Source: Cyanidiococcus yangmingshanensis
Taxonomy: Eukaryota; Rhodophyta; Bangiophyceae; Cyanidiales; Cyanidiaceae
Reading direction: 5' to 3'
Assembly (NCBI GenBank): GCA_013995675.1
Contig: VWRR01000003.1
Location: forward strand, 496,001 to 560,000
Length of the DNA stretch: 64,000 nucleotides
In this document: positions 9,487-18,927 of the stretch, piece by piece
Layout of the letters: each line of letters starts with the position of its first letter
How positions within the stretch are numbered: position 1 is the stretch's first letter
Notes under the pieces: model-generated
Told to the model about the DNA's origin: nothing
The model's database searches: none
What the model saw: only the letters and a program-made list of their open reading frames with translations
Translations under genes and position numbers: made by a program

Positions 9487-10323
9487 TCACTGACCTGACG
9501 TTGACAGACGGGCGCAGTCAGCAGTTCCATGCGATGGTAGCCATGAGGAAATCTCCATGGCCAGCGCGCGTGTCTTTCTCTTGGCAGACAAAACTCCGCG
9601 ACTGAGCGCCCAATTAAAATCGAACCATTTTGAAGCTGAGTCAGAGGTGGATTTCCCGACGTCAGCACTATTGGGGGACATTCCCGGAGCGGGGACCTGC
9701 AAGCCTCTTGTACCGTTCATTTCCCAACTAGCCAGACTGCACTGCATCTCTCCATTCGGTCGGATTCGCTTCCTGTGTGCCGGCTCGTAAACGGGCGGCG
9801 TTGACGCGCCTTCTGCTTGGACGCCGATTTGTTCAGCTGAATGAGCTCGCCGCTTCCGGTCGTGGTAACGCGCCCATTTGGCTTTCGCCGCTACTCTTCT
9901 TGCGCATTGGACACTACAGAAACGGCCACTGCCAAAGGACCGGTCGTGCTCAGCTCCGCAACGCTCACACCGATCCCGCAAAATATGTTTCAGGTCCTCA
10001 GTCGTCAAGCGCTGCTCAGGTCGCCCAACTTGCGCCGAAATCATCTCAACCCCGCTTGAAGCGCTCACAACCGAACGATTTGTAAAGTCATTTTCTTCAT
10101 GCTGCTCGGCGGGGCACAACGACTGCCCTGCAAGTGTCGCTTGGTCACTGTAGCGTCCAGCCGGTTCGTGGCGAAGACCGTGCCCTGTTACCGAAGGCGT
10201 ATCCACTACGGTCCTCGAAATGTCTTCCTCCGAAACCGAGACGTCCAGCGCCAACCTAGAATTACTGCTATTCAAGCCTCCTGTTTCGATGCGCACCTGT
10301 TGTGCAACTACCGACAAAGACAT
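9487..10323 (-). CDS. Protein with a GSGRFCS-type zinc finger, function unknown
   Basis: 278 aa from the ATG at 10323. The only ordered element is a compact zinc finger at about residues 125-165: CERCGAEHDRSFGSGRFCS, then VQC about two residues on, followed by a basic helix (AKAKWARYHDRKRRA). CxxC...GSGRFCSxxC fingers are known as short nucleic-acid-binding modules in phage and HNH-associated proteins and in scattered eukaryotic proteins. The rest is low-complexity with many Ser/Thr. Basic residues after the finger suggest nucleic-acid binding (inference). A TTG at 10332 opens the frame three codons earlier, but the ATG is preferred. Confidence 0.65.
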   Translation of the reverse strand: MSLSVVAQQVRIETGGLNSSNSRLALDVSVSEEDISRTVVDTPSVTGHGLRHEPAGRYSDQATLAGQSLCPAEQHEENDFTNRSVVSASSGVEMISAQVGRPEQRLTTEDLKHILRDRCERCGAEHDRSFGSGRFCSVQCARRVAAKAKWARYHDRKRRAHSAEQIGVQAEGASTPPVYEPAHRKRIRPNGEMQCSLASWEMNGTRGLQVPAPGMSPNSADVGKSTSDSASKWFDFNWALSRGVLSAKRKTRALAMEISSWLPSHGTADCARLSTSGQ

Positions 10324-11783
10324 GGTGCTCAACCGGAAAAGTACGCTTCAGTCATAGCGAGTCAGCCCTGAAAGAACCCACTGATTCGAAGCAAAGACCG
10401 AGTCACAACCACTTTTTCCCAAAGACGCAAATCTCATAGAAGGGCAATTTGGTACACGCAGCTACTTGTCGCACATCATGATGCTTGCAGGTATGCGGTA
10501 ACAAACAGTGCTCGATGTTCGATCACCACAGATACGTGTCCCCTGGCTCCGTATCCGTTTCGGAAAACGAACGGACGACCCTATTCGATCGCGCGTGGCT
10601 CGGCGTCGAAATGATCTCCGTGCGCAGCGTCCCCGGATTTGGATAGGGGACACGGGTTTGCCAGCGCCTTCCAACCGACGCCACCACGTCCGTGCACGGA
10701 CACAGGGATCGACGCGTGCTTGCATGCGGATGCATGGATGGATATGCGCGTATAGATGAAACGATGGATGAACTTGGGTGTCTATACATGGATGAATAGA
10801 CATCCTGGTATGGATAAAGGATCCTGTTTGGATCTGTGCATTGATGGATGGATGGATGGATGGATAGACATCCTGGTATGAATCCATAGATAGTTGGCCG
10901 CGCCACTGAGCTCGTGCGGGAAATTCCTCAGAAAACAATGATTCAGGTTATTTGCGGTAAGCACGCAAGGTCTGTAGCTTCCGCGAAGACGTGGTCGAAT
11001 CTTGGTCAATATCGAATCGTGACGATCACGAACGGATAGAAATTATTTCAAGGGGCATGAGGCATTCATGCTTTTCGCGGTTGCATATGATGATGGCTCT
11101 AGTGTCAAGCATTCCTTTCCATCGACATTCCGAAGCTGAAGGATACCTTGTTTTCGTCGTCTGGGTCATCAGGCCTAAAGTATACGATCTTTTGCTGGCT
11201 ACCGAGGATCATAGAAAGATCCCAGCGACTCTTCTGGATGCACCAGAGACGTCGCACTCTCTGAAACGCTGCAGAGCCGTCTTTGTGTCTATCAGAGATG
11301 TTGTAGAGGTAGCACTTTTGGCTCGATTTTTCTCGCTCATCAGTTGCTTTCATCATGGTCTAAATATCTTTGCTGTAAAGCATGCTGAACCATGCTGCCT
11401 CATGATCCGGACTGTTTTTCAGGATGTTCCGACTCCAGCTTCCAGCTTGGCAGTGACCGACCGCCGGGAAGAATCGACACCTTTCCAGTCGGCAACGACG
11501 ACGCGGTCCGAGAGGCGATCGACTTGGGGCCAGCAGATGTCCTCGCCATCGTCATAGGACGAACTCGTTGACTCTGTCTGTCGCAAAGTAGCGCAACTGC
11601 GCTTTTCTTTACTCGAGTTCGTCATCAACGCCACGTTAAGGAAGTGAAACCGTGTATGCAACTGGTTTGCGGAGCAGTAGACAGCGAGACGGCTCTGGAA
11701 GGGCGTTTTGCAACCGGCAAAGGAGTCGCACTCAACAGCAGCGAAACGAGCAGGAACAGGAGGTAGCTCGCTGTGGCCAGCGG
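10324..11783. other. Gene-poor spacer with repeat patch
   Basis: About 1.46 kb between the divergent zinc-finger (-) and THP3-type (+) genes. It holds the GGAT-rich repeat described separately. Frames on both strands (e.g. 10991-11557) look like chance translation. Promoters of both flanking genes must lie here. Confidence 0.4.
10724..10890. repeat. GGAT microsatellite with embedded 17-bp direct repeats
   Basis: Degenerate GGAT/GATG units culminate in a perfect run GATGGATGGATGGATGGATG at about 10842-10862. A 17-base unit ATAGACATCCTGGTATG occurs twice, at 10796-10812 and 10864-10880, 68 bases apart. This looks like a slippage-generated minisatellite in non-coding DNA. Confidence 0.85.
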
Positions 11784-13565
11784 ATGCAGTCCGTCACCAA
11801 CCAGCAGCAGTTGGTGGATGCTAATCTTCAGTATTACCGAGCGTTGCTTCCTCCAAACGTATCCTACCATCTACACGAATCAGGACGCGAGTACATCTTT
11901 GATGCCAACCTTGGTACCACGCGCTGGCTCTGGGAGCGCCAAACGATACCGAATCCGAACGCGCTTGACCCAAACCAAGCAATCATAGTCTACGTGAACT
12001 GCGTCGATGGCAGAAGAACGTGGGCGCTGCCCATATTCCGCTCGCCCAAGTCAGAGAACGCCTTTGGACCAGTGACCCAGCCACGAAATGATAACGAGCA
12101 CTCGCCGCGCGAGCAGACATCGAGCGCTCCTCATCAAAGCGGAGCAGCTCGAGGCCCTGAGCTCCGTCAGCAGCACCAGCCGGTAGGTCTAGGGCATCGT
12201 TCATTTGTAGACGCAACGAGCGAGTCGCAAGATGGCTCGAAGCATAACGCGAACCATTTGTCGGCAAAGGGCTCAAAGACTGCCACTCTAGGTCATGAAG
12301 GTAGCTCGGGCTCACAGAAACAGCTGAATAACAAACCCGGAAGAGTTCGGTCCAGAGACTACGACCAAGAATCCCAGATGTTTGGTTCGGTAGTTGAGCC
12401 TTCGGATAGATATGCATTGGCGTGGCGCTCACGAACAACGGTATCAGGCCTTGTAGCGGGAAAAGATAGGGGCCAGCGTCTTGTTGGGCAGTCAAATGAC
12501 ACACATGCGCTGCGTATCGAAACGGTACGTCGTCTTGCCCGAGCAGAGCGCTTTCGAGAGCATCTAAATCCCGAAAAGAGCCGCGATTGTGGCGCTTCAG
12601 ATCATCGGAGCGCAGCGCGGGAGAAGAGCCGGCACCACGCAAGCAAAAGCGACGGACGGCTGGTAGGAACCTCAGAGGCCTTGGAAAAAGGCTATCTGCG
12701 CTTAACGAAAGCTGCTCAACCTGACCAGGTTCGTCCTCTATCGGTTTTACAGACTGCCTTTGCGCAACTCATGTCGCGCTGGGAGCGAGATCACCTCGAG
12801 TACAGCTTTATTAGCGAGCAACTGAAGGCGATTCGCCAGGATCTGCAGGTGCAGGGCCTCGGTGCCCAGTGTCGGCTCACATTTGATGTTTACGAAACGC
12901 ACGCGCGCCTTGCTATCCTGCATGATGATGTGGCGGAGCTTAGCCAGTGTTTGTCGGTACTGAAAACGCTGTACCACGAGAATCGCTCCGAGGCCAATTC
13001 GAACCGAAAGGAGTTTCTTGGTTACCGCGTCCTGCTCGCGCTTTACAGTGGCGGCTTGCTCGATATTCGGCTCATGCTGCGGGAGGACAACCTCTTGGCT
13101 GACGCTGCGATCGCTGCCTTGGACGCGGTCGATTCAAGCGACACGCTCGTTACCACGATGCAACTCGCCATTGCATGCGCACGCCACGACTATTTCTCGT
13201 TTATGCGCATTCGAAACCGTTTGCCGGCAACTGCAAGACGCCTCGTGTCATGGTTTGAGCGCCGCGCCACCGAGGAAGCGCTCAACACAATCCAGACGGC
13301 ATATCGTCCGAGCGTGCCGCTGCATCTGGTTGAACATCTACTGGGACAGGATCCGCAACGTACCTCGTCACCGGAGCGACAGGCACCAGTCGGCGTATCT
13401 CGGACGAACGATGAAGAAAATCTGGAACCCGGGACCCAGCCATCTCTGGTCCGGCTCCTTGCGCGACACGGAGCTCAACTGAGCGCAGATGGCCAAATGA
13501 TGATCTGCGACCGCCGTCCATCCCGTCGTCCCAAGGTAGTGCCCTTCGTCACCGAGACCACGTAA
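11784..13565 (+). CDS. THP3: SAC3/GANP-domain protein, THP3/LENG8 type
   Basis: THP3/LENG8 proteins work in mRNA processing and export-coupled transcription, as a Csn12-partner in yeast. Seen (593 aa from ATG 11784): residues about 15-75 contain two degenerate WW-like segments (YHLHESGREYIFDANLG..W and YVNCVDGRRTWALP); about 75-300 is polar and low-complexity; about 300-510 is the SAC3 domain with the clade signature YLRLTKAAQPDQVRPL, SEQLKAIRQDLQVQGLG, and VYETHARLAILHDD. These match the THP3/LENG8 branch better than Sac3 itself. The frame is open upstream to a GTG at 11652, but the first in-frame ATG is 11784. Nuclear location is inferred from the family. Confidence 0.88.
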   Translation: MQSVTNQQQLVDANLQYYRALLPPNVSYHLHESGREYIFDANLGTTRWLWERQTIPNPNALDPNQAIIVYVNCVDGRRTWALPIFRSPKSENAFGPVTQPRNDNEHSPREQTSSAPHQSGAARGPELRQQHQPVGLGHRSFVDATSESQDGSKHNANHLSAKGSKTATLGHEGSSGSQKQLNNKPGRVRSRDYDQESQMFGSVVEPSDRYALAWRSRTTVSGLVAGKDRGQRLVGQSNDTHALRIETVRRLARAERFREHLNPEKSRDCGASDHRSAAREKSRHHASKSDGRLVGTSEALEKGYLRLTKAAQPDQVRPLSVLQTAFAQLMSRWERDHLEYSFISEQLKAIRQDLQVQGLGAQCRLTFDVYETHARLAILHDDVAELSQCLSVLKTLYHENRSEANSNRKEFLGYRVLLALYSGGLLDIRLMLREDNLLADAAIAALDAVDSSDTLVTTMQLAIACARHDYFSFMRIRNRLPATARRLVSWFERRATEEALNTIQTAYRPSVPLHLVEHLLGQDPQRTSSPERQAPVGVSRTNDEENLEPGTQPSLVRLLARHGAQLSADGQMMICDRRPSRRPKVVPFVTETT

Positions 13566-13784
13566 TGCACCGAGGGACACGCACGAACGAGTCCGATGTG
13601 GCTCAGAATGATACAATGGCAGGTATCTAGCCCTTCATGGCCGAACGAGGATGTTGCAGAGGTAAACTCCAGTCGTTCCTGGCTGCCTGCCTTGAGCGTT
13701 ACGCATTCGTAGCGACAGTGAGGCGCATTTCCTCAACGCTGCTCCAAGCGCGCGACAGATCGCAGGCGTGGAGGCCTTGCTGTC

Positions 13785-14426
13785 TCAGGTCGGTAGTTTC
13801 AGCTTCTTACCCCGTCTCTTGCTCATCACATAGTAGTAGAAAAAGTCACCGTACAATGCAGTTTGGAGGATACCCGCGACCCATGTAACTGGTTGCCAAT
13901 AGTCCGGTTCGAAGAGATACCGATAGACCCAGTTCACGGCATAGAGGGCCCGATAAAGACCCAGCGCAAAAATGTAATGGCTTGTGAGGTTCTCGCACTC
14001 ACCCGTGGTCTGCAGCATGAACAGTTGCGGCAGAATCGCAACCGACTCGAGCCATAGACTGAACGTCCACAGCACCTCCAGCATGGTATAACGGTGCGGC
14101 GTCAGCAACGCCAATACAATGGCGAAACCAACCAGAAACTGTATCCGAAACGTGTCGTGGTCCTTATCGTAGGTTTGCCTGTACTTGGTCAACATCAAGT
14201 ACAGCACGTACGAAGAGGTGGCGATAAACAAAACTTTCATCAAACTGTTATACAGCGAGATGAAGGTCACAAAAAGATCCAGGTATCGAGTCACGAAAAC
14301 CAGTAAGTACAACGCCTGCGTCTTTAGCGAGATGCCCACGCATGACCGAGTGGCTCGAATCTTCAGGAGAAGCAGCACGATGGAAATAACGTGCGAAAGG
14401 TCTCCGCACAAACGAAAAAGATTCAT
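13785..14426 (-). CDS. ERD2: KDEL receptor (ER lumen protein-retaining receptor)
   Basis: Golgi/ER-cycling seven-helix receptor that returns KDEL/HDEL proteins to the ER. Seen: starts MNLFRLCGDLSHV, then GISLKTQALYLLVFVTRYLD, TLLTPHRYT-like segment (LALLTPHRYTMLEVLW), ESVAILPQLFML, HYIFALGLYRALY and WVAGILQTALYGDFFYYY, all family hallmarks in order, with a basic C-terminal tail (KRRGKKLKLP) for COPI retrieval. The ATG at 14426 gives 213 aa, the standard length; the frame is open upstream to 14630, but that part does not resemble the family. Confidence 0.96.
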   Translation of the reverse strand: MNLFRLCGDLSHVISIVLLLLKIRATRSCVGISLKTQALYLLVFVTRYLDLFVTFISLYNSLMKVLFIATSSYVLYLMLTKYRQTYDKDHDTFRIQFLVGFAIVLALLTPHRYTMLEVLWTFSLWLESVAILPQLFMLQTTGECENLTSHYIFALGLYRALYAVNWVYRYLFEPDYWQPVTWVAGILQTALYGDFFYYYVMSKRRGKKLKLPT

Positions 14427-15857
14427 TTCGCTGTTACCGCTCTGTCGCTCAAGGCAAAAAGAGCGCGCCACCAGCCACGTTTCCGTATAGCTCGTCAAGG
14501 GAAACCTGTTTACGTCCCGAGACTCAAACAAGGCGAACGCTCGACCGTGCAGACGTAACACCCACACACCGGGTACAGCGCTCGGCAGTAGCGCCAAACG
14601 TTTTCGAGCCGCGCCCAAGCCAGCGCGCAACGCGTTTATGTCGCGACCAGTTTTCTGCCAGTATGTTTCAGGGTTCTGGCAGTGGTAGTGTCTCCAGGTG
14701 CCGAAACTGGTTCCGCGATGGAGGCTTGTTGACTAGCTGGTGTGTGGAGCGAGACTGGGCGTCGATCTGGTGCGAGCGGTGCTGAGCAACGGCTTTCTGT
14801 TCTTTCACGGGCGCTTGACGTGGCTTGCGAAAGTGCCGTAGGGGATCGCGCTGGATGTGTTGTTTGGACCTGTAAAAATTTGTAATGGTATTTGGAGTTG
14901 GTGTTTATGGCTTGCGGTTTCCTTTCTGCAGAGCGCTCTGCCCTCTCAGAGAGGGTGCACGAGTGGGCGAAACGTGTTCTGCCGAGAGGCGATCGGGGAC
15001 GCGGTGCACTCGCTCTACGAACGCGGAACCCTGATAGGCCTGAGCGTGCGCGGCGCTGGCGATGGAACGCTCTTGATAGAGGTAGCAGACACATGAATAA
15101 AGGCTGCGGGTGTCGTATGCGGACCAGCTCTCTGGAACAAGTCATTCACGATACGGATACGAACGATGTATCCGAGCAGAGGCGCACAATGGGGAACTCT
15201 CGGTTCAGGTTGGGATGTTTTGCGACTCAGGCGTCCAACTGATTTCAGCCGTCCTGCATCCGTAGTGCTAGTACCCGTGTGTGATGTTGGAGAAGCGATC
15301 CCTAAACTTCGGTTGTGTCCCAGACGTTTCGTTTGCCTGGCGATTGCGCGCAAGATGTTCCCGGCGACAGTGGGGAGTAGCCATACCGGCAACGAGCGAA
15401 CTCGTTGATTGGGAGAAGGAATACGCTCTTCACGCTATACAGAACAAAAGTTTTGTGAACCTGAGCCTTTTGCGACCGTGAATACCCTTTCATCGCTGGA
15501 GATAGAGCGTCTCGGTCATGAGCATGTCGGCTGGTAAACTTGTGTCGAAGCGCGCGCGATGCCGAGGCGAACCTGCAGTCTCGAAGGCGGCAGCAACGCT
15601 TCTCGTGGAAACCATCATCGCCAGATCAGACTTTGTATGGTTAGTCTCGGACCATTCCATCCAAAATTGGTTTCGCCTGACATTCGTTGACGACAAGCAC
15701 AACTTCGAGAAGCCCCACAGGTACGCGAACGCTCCTCGACCGTGTTCATGTAGACGATGCGGAACGTTTTACGGGAACAGCAATAAACGATCAGTTGTTG
15801 CCTCTGTATGCAACAGGGCCATTCATGAAACCGAGAGAGTCCCCAGGAATGACTGTC
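14427..15857. other. Gene-poor region upstream of ERD2
   Basis: About 1.43 kb. A GTG-started plus frame (14857-15096) ends in a coding-like segment (AIGDAVHSLYERGTLIGLSV), and a minus frame spans 14636-15145; neither is recognised and they overlap, so at most one is real. No RNA gene or repeat seen. Confidence 0.3.
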
Positions 15858-16611
15858 TCACAATTCGCGACAGTATGGGGCTGGTGGCTCCTCCATTAGT
15901 GTCGTCTTGCCCATGATGCCCATGCTGTTCTTGCGTGCATTCTGCGGTCCAGGTTTATGCGGTTTACCGTCGCGAAAACTTTTCAGCACCAATTTTGCTC
16001 GCTCAGGCGTCAGATCTTCGTAGCAGTCATCGTTGATCTGCATCATGGGAGCGTTGGCACATGCACCCAAACATTCGACCTCCATGACGTGAAAGAGACC
16101 GTCTGGAGAGTCGCCACCACAATGAGCACCGCTTTCTTCTTCGCACGCCCGAAGGATATCATATGCTCCTCGGAGCATACACGGCGTTGTCGTGCAAACC
16201 TGTACGTTGTATTTGCCAATGGGGACGGTGTTGAACATGGTGTAAAATGTCGCGACTTCGTAGACTCGCATAGGTGACATCCCAAGCACTTGGGCGACCT
16301 TGTTCATCGCCGCCAAAGGCAACCAACCACCGCTCTGACGCTGCGCGAGATCAAGTACTGGGATCACGGCCGATTGTTTGTAGTTGACAGGATAACGTTT
16401 GAGAATTTCCTTGATTTGCTGGTAGTTTTCTTCCGTAAAATCAAACGTGGTCGACTCGTTATTACTGTCCGTGTCTCGGTGGACGTTGCTACGACCAGAG
16501 AGCAGCCGATGACGCTTCTCCCCTCCATAGTATGTTCCCGGGGTGCCTAGTGCGAAACAGTTGTCGCCCGAGAGAACCCAACGAGAGGCTGCTTCGACCC
16601 AGGCCCGACAT
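15858..16611 (-). CDS. NDUFV2: NADH dehydrogenase (ubiquinone) flavoprotein 2, 24-kDa subunit; start in a displaced frame
   Basis: Complex I N-module subunit carrying the N1a [2Fe-2S] cluster in the mitochondrial matrix. Seen: KEILKRYPVNYKQSAVIPVL, MSPMRVYEVATFYTMFN, the first Cys pair in VQVCTTTPCMLRG, and the second pair in VECLGACANAPM, the thioredoxin-like cluster ligands. The conserved frame has no ATG upstream; its open stretch begins with TTG at 16649. An ATG at 16611 in the frame one base earlier encodes a good presequence (MSGLGRSSLSLGSLGRQLFR), which stops at about 16490. Joining needs one base skipped between about 16600 and 16490. I read the gene as starting at 16611. Confidence 0.9.
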
Positions 16612-16930
16612 GCTTGCCGTCTCGACGTATGAGCGTGACGTCGCGTCAACCCAGTGATGTCGATGAGTTGAGACAGCTAGACTTTGGCACTAGCGTAACG
16701 ATGTCAAGGTCTCCGTCGTTATCGTTTGTGAACCTAACGAGCAGAGGTAGCTGCACTGCTGACTCGGAACAGAACGAGGCCGTACCGAAAATGGGAGCAC
16801 TGAACAACCATGGCGACGAGTGTATGGCATCGCGCCCTTCGAGGACAGCGCTGTCCCGGAAAACTTGTCCTTCGCCCGCGAGCCCCGGTCGCAGGGCTGC
16901 AGTGCAGAGGTGCTCAAACCGTGGACTGTA
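16612..16930. promoter_or_regulatory. Divergent promoter region NDUFV2 / mS26-like
   Basis: About 320 bases between two divergently transcribed genes for mitochondrial proteins. Inferred bidirectional promoter; I could not pick out specific elements. Confidence 0.35.
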
Positions 16931-17620
16931 ATGTCTGGGGTATGGTTTCGATGTCGTGGTTTTGAAGTGCTGCTGCAGGGATCGCGGCGACACTTTGGAA
17001 CGGACTCGCCGTTTGTTCGCTGGCGTCGTCAGTATGAGAAAGAGCTGCATGAGCTACGGCGAAAGTTCCGTGAAGCATCCGAGCAGGAGAGTATCCGAAC
17101 GGAGCTTGCTCGAAAGGCGCGAGCGGAGGCTTCCATCAGCCGACAACGATCAGAGGCTGCTGAACATCGACGGAAACTGGAGATGCTCAAAGAGCGCATT
17201 CGGAGGGAGGTGGAACCCGTCAAGCCAACGGCGAACGCCTCGCCGGCCGTCGTGATCGAACCTGTCAAACTAGAGGCATACTCGGAAAAGTTTGGGTTCG
17301 GCTACGTCATGCTGGCAAGAAGAGCTGTCGAGAAAGAGTTGAAGCGCACGGACCAAGGAGCAGCACTGAACCGAGCACTGCGTGAGGTGCGACGCGAGCG
17401 GGCGATCGTGCGCAAACACCTCGAGACCCGAGTTGAACAACAGAAACGAGTTCAGCTGGCACAGATGTTGCAAACGAAGAGCGCAGAGTGGATCACTCGG
17501 GATCGCGTTGATGTAGCTGTGGATGCTGCCGTGCAGGAATTCTTTGCCTCGGGCCAGGATGCCGCGGACGCTTCACAGAATGGCCCTGGCCTGCCCGGTG
17601 CGACGACGTCTCGTCAATGA
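16931..17620 (+). CDS. MRPS26: Probable mitochondrial ribosomal protein mS26
   Basis: 229 aa. Residues 1-30 are a mitochondrial presequence (MSGVWFRCRGFEVLLQGSRR). Then a long charged helix rich in Glu/Arg (about 35-105), a spacer, a second helical segment (EVRRERAIVRKHLETRVEQQ) and WITRDRVDVAVDAAVQEFF near the end. This order matches mS26/Pet123, where a single long helix is followed by an FITxEN-LEARVEAAL block. Homology is by pattern, so the call is moderate; a generic coiled-coil mitochondrial protein is the alternative. The frame is open to 16820 via GTG, but the ATG at 16931 begins the presequence. Confidence 0.6.
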   Translation: MSGVWFRCRGFEVLLQGSRRHFGTDSPFVRWRRQYEKELHELRRKFREASEQESIRTELARKARAEASISRQRSEAAEHRRKLEMLKERIRREVEPVKPTANASPAVVIEPVKLEAYSEKFGFGYVMLARRAVEKELKRTDQGAALNRALREVRRERAIVRKHLETRVEQQKRVQLAQMLQTKSAEWITRDRVDVAVDAAVQEFFASGQDAADASQNGPGLPGATTSRQ

Positions 17621-18927
17621 CTTGCGCTCCTGATGACCGGACGCCGCCTCGTACCGCAGCAGCCGGTGTGAGAGACCAGCAATGCTGTTGATCTGATAGC
17701 AGGGTTTGTAGATCCTGCTTCAGAGAGCTTTCATGAATGGATAGCGCAGAGACCAGCAATGCTGTTGATCTGATAGCAGGGTTTGTAGATCCTGCTTCAA
17801 AGAGCTTTCATGAATGGATAGCGCAGGCCGGATGGAGCGTACGGTCATGTGACACCGGCGAATGACGGAGATAGAGAGCGTACATCCGCCGCTCTCACGG
17901 ATCGAGATGTCCCTCGAGACCGAGAGTCATGCGCATACGAGAGATCCTCTACGGTACGGGTGAGTATTCAGGGCGCTTCCCTGAAGCTGCCGCTCAGGCT
18001 GAGCAGCGACCACCACAGGCGAATGTTATCGACGCTAAAGATCACTTTCACATGGGAGAAGAAGCTGGACTTGTCGCCAGTGGATGAAGTTATCGACTGA
18101 ATGAATGGTAATGAAATGTTTCACAGGCCAGATGGAAGACACTGACCCCGTTTCTGGTCACAGTCGCCTCTGTGCTCCCTAAAGAAGGAGGCGGTGCCCG
18201 TTGACTAGAAGAGGGACGCTGCGAATCAAGCCAGGTGCGGCCTACAAGGCATCCTCGAGCCAACACGGCAGGCAGATCATTCCGAAGCAACTGCACGAAC
18301 TCGGTCTATGATCGGGGACGCTATCTTAGAACGCACCATTGGCCGGGGCCTTCCGACGCTGATGGCCACCACCGGACGGGAACGCGTCTCTGCATCAGGC
18401 GACCGCGATGTCTCCTTCGCATCATCGCCGAATGAAGCGAGAGCTGTCGAACTGGTTATGACTGGTGCAGTCGAAATGAACGACACTTTCAGAACCGAAC
18501 ACAACCGTTCGTACGTAACGTGGATCTCACCCGATGAACCTAGATGACTCCTAAACAATATCGTCAATGATCTCAGAGACACTATGGGAACAAGAACGAG
18601 ATATCCGACATCGAACAGCAGTCTCACTTGCAGTGTCCGAGCCAAGAACGCACTCCTACACCAAACGTACGTTACGTCTGAGAGTCTGGCTGCGATCACA
18701 TCGTTGCCTGTGCCGAGGGACTTGAACCTGCGCACCACTTGCGTCGGAAACTCTCGCAGTTCGCTGCACAACACTGTAAGACAGCGCAGCGCCGCGCGAT
18801 TTGGCGCGATCATCGACGCGGCAATTTGAAACACCGAGAGAACGCGAGAACTGTTCTCGACGGTGTTTCCTTGTCTCTCGGTTGTGACTGTCGCTTTTTG
18901 TGCTACGCGTTTGGTTGCTTTCTGAAC
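17621..18927. other. Spacer between mS26-like gene and MDA1
   Basis: About 1.3 kb including the 77-bp tandem duplication. A 342-residue minus frame (18277-19305) runs through it but overlaps the start of MDA1 and reads like antisense. The MDA1 frame is open back to 18739 without an ATG, so its last part is probably 5' UTR. Confidence 0.4.
17672..17825. repeat. 77-bp tandem duplication
   Basis: Two head-to-tail copies, 17672-17748 and 17749-17825, each beginning GAGACCAGCAATGCTG and ending GAATGGATAGCGCA. They differ at a single position (CTTCAGAGAG versus CTTCAAAGAG), so the duplication is young or conserved. Each copy holds an inverted repeat AGCAGG...CCTGCT with a 10-base loop. It starts 52 bases after the mS26-like stop codon. 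Confidence 0.95.

Noticed and set aside
10462-11009. Minus-strand frames rich in HPSIHPSI-type repeats.
   Set aside because: They are translations of the GGAT microsatellite, not proteins.
18700-18745. Minus-strand B-box-like GGTTCAAGTCC suggesting a tRNA T-arm.
   Set aside because: The flanking bases do not form the five-pair T-stem, and no A-box or acceptor arm fits.
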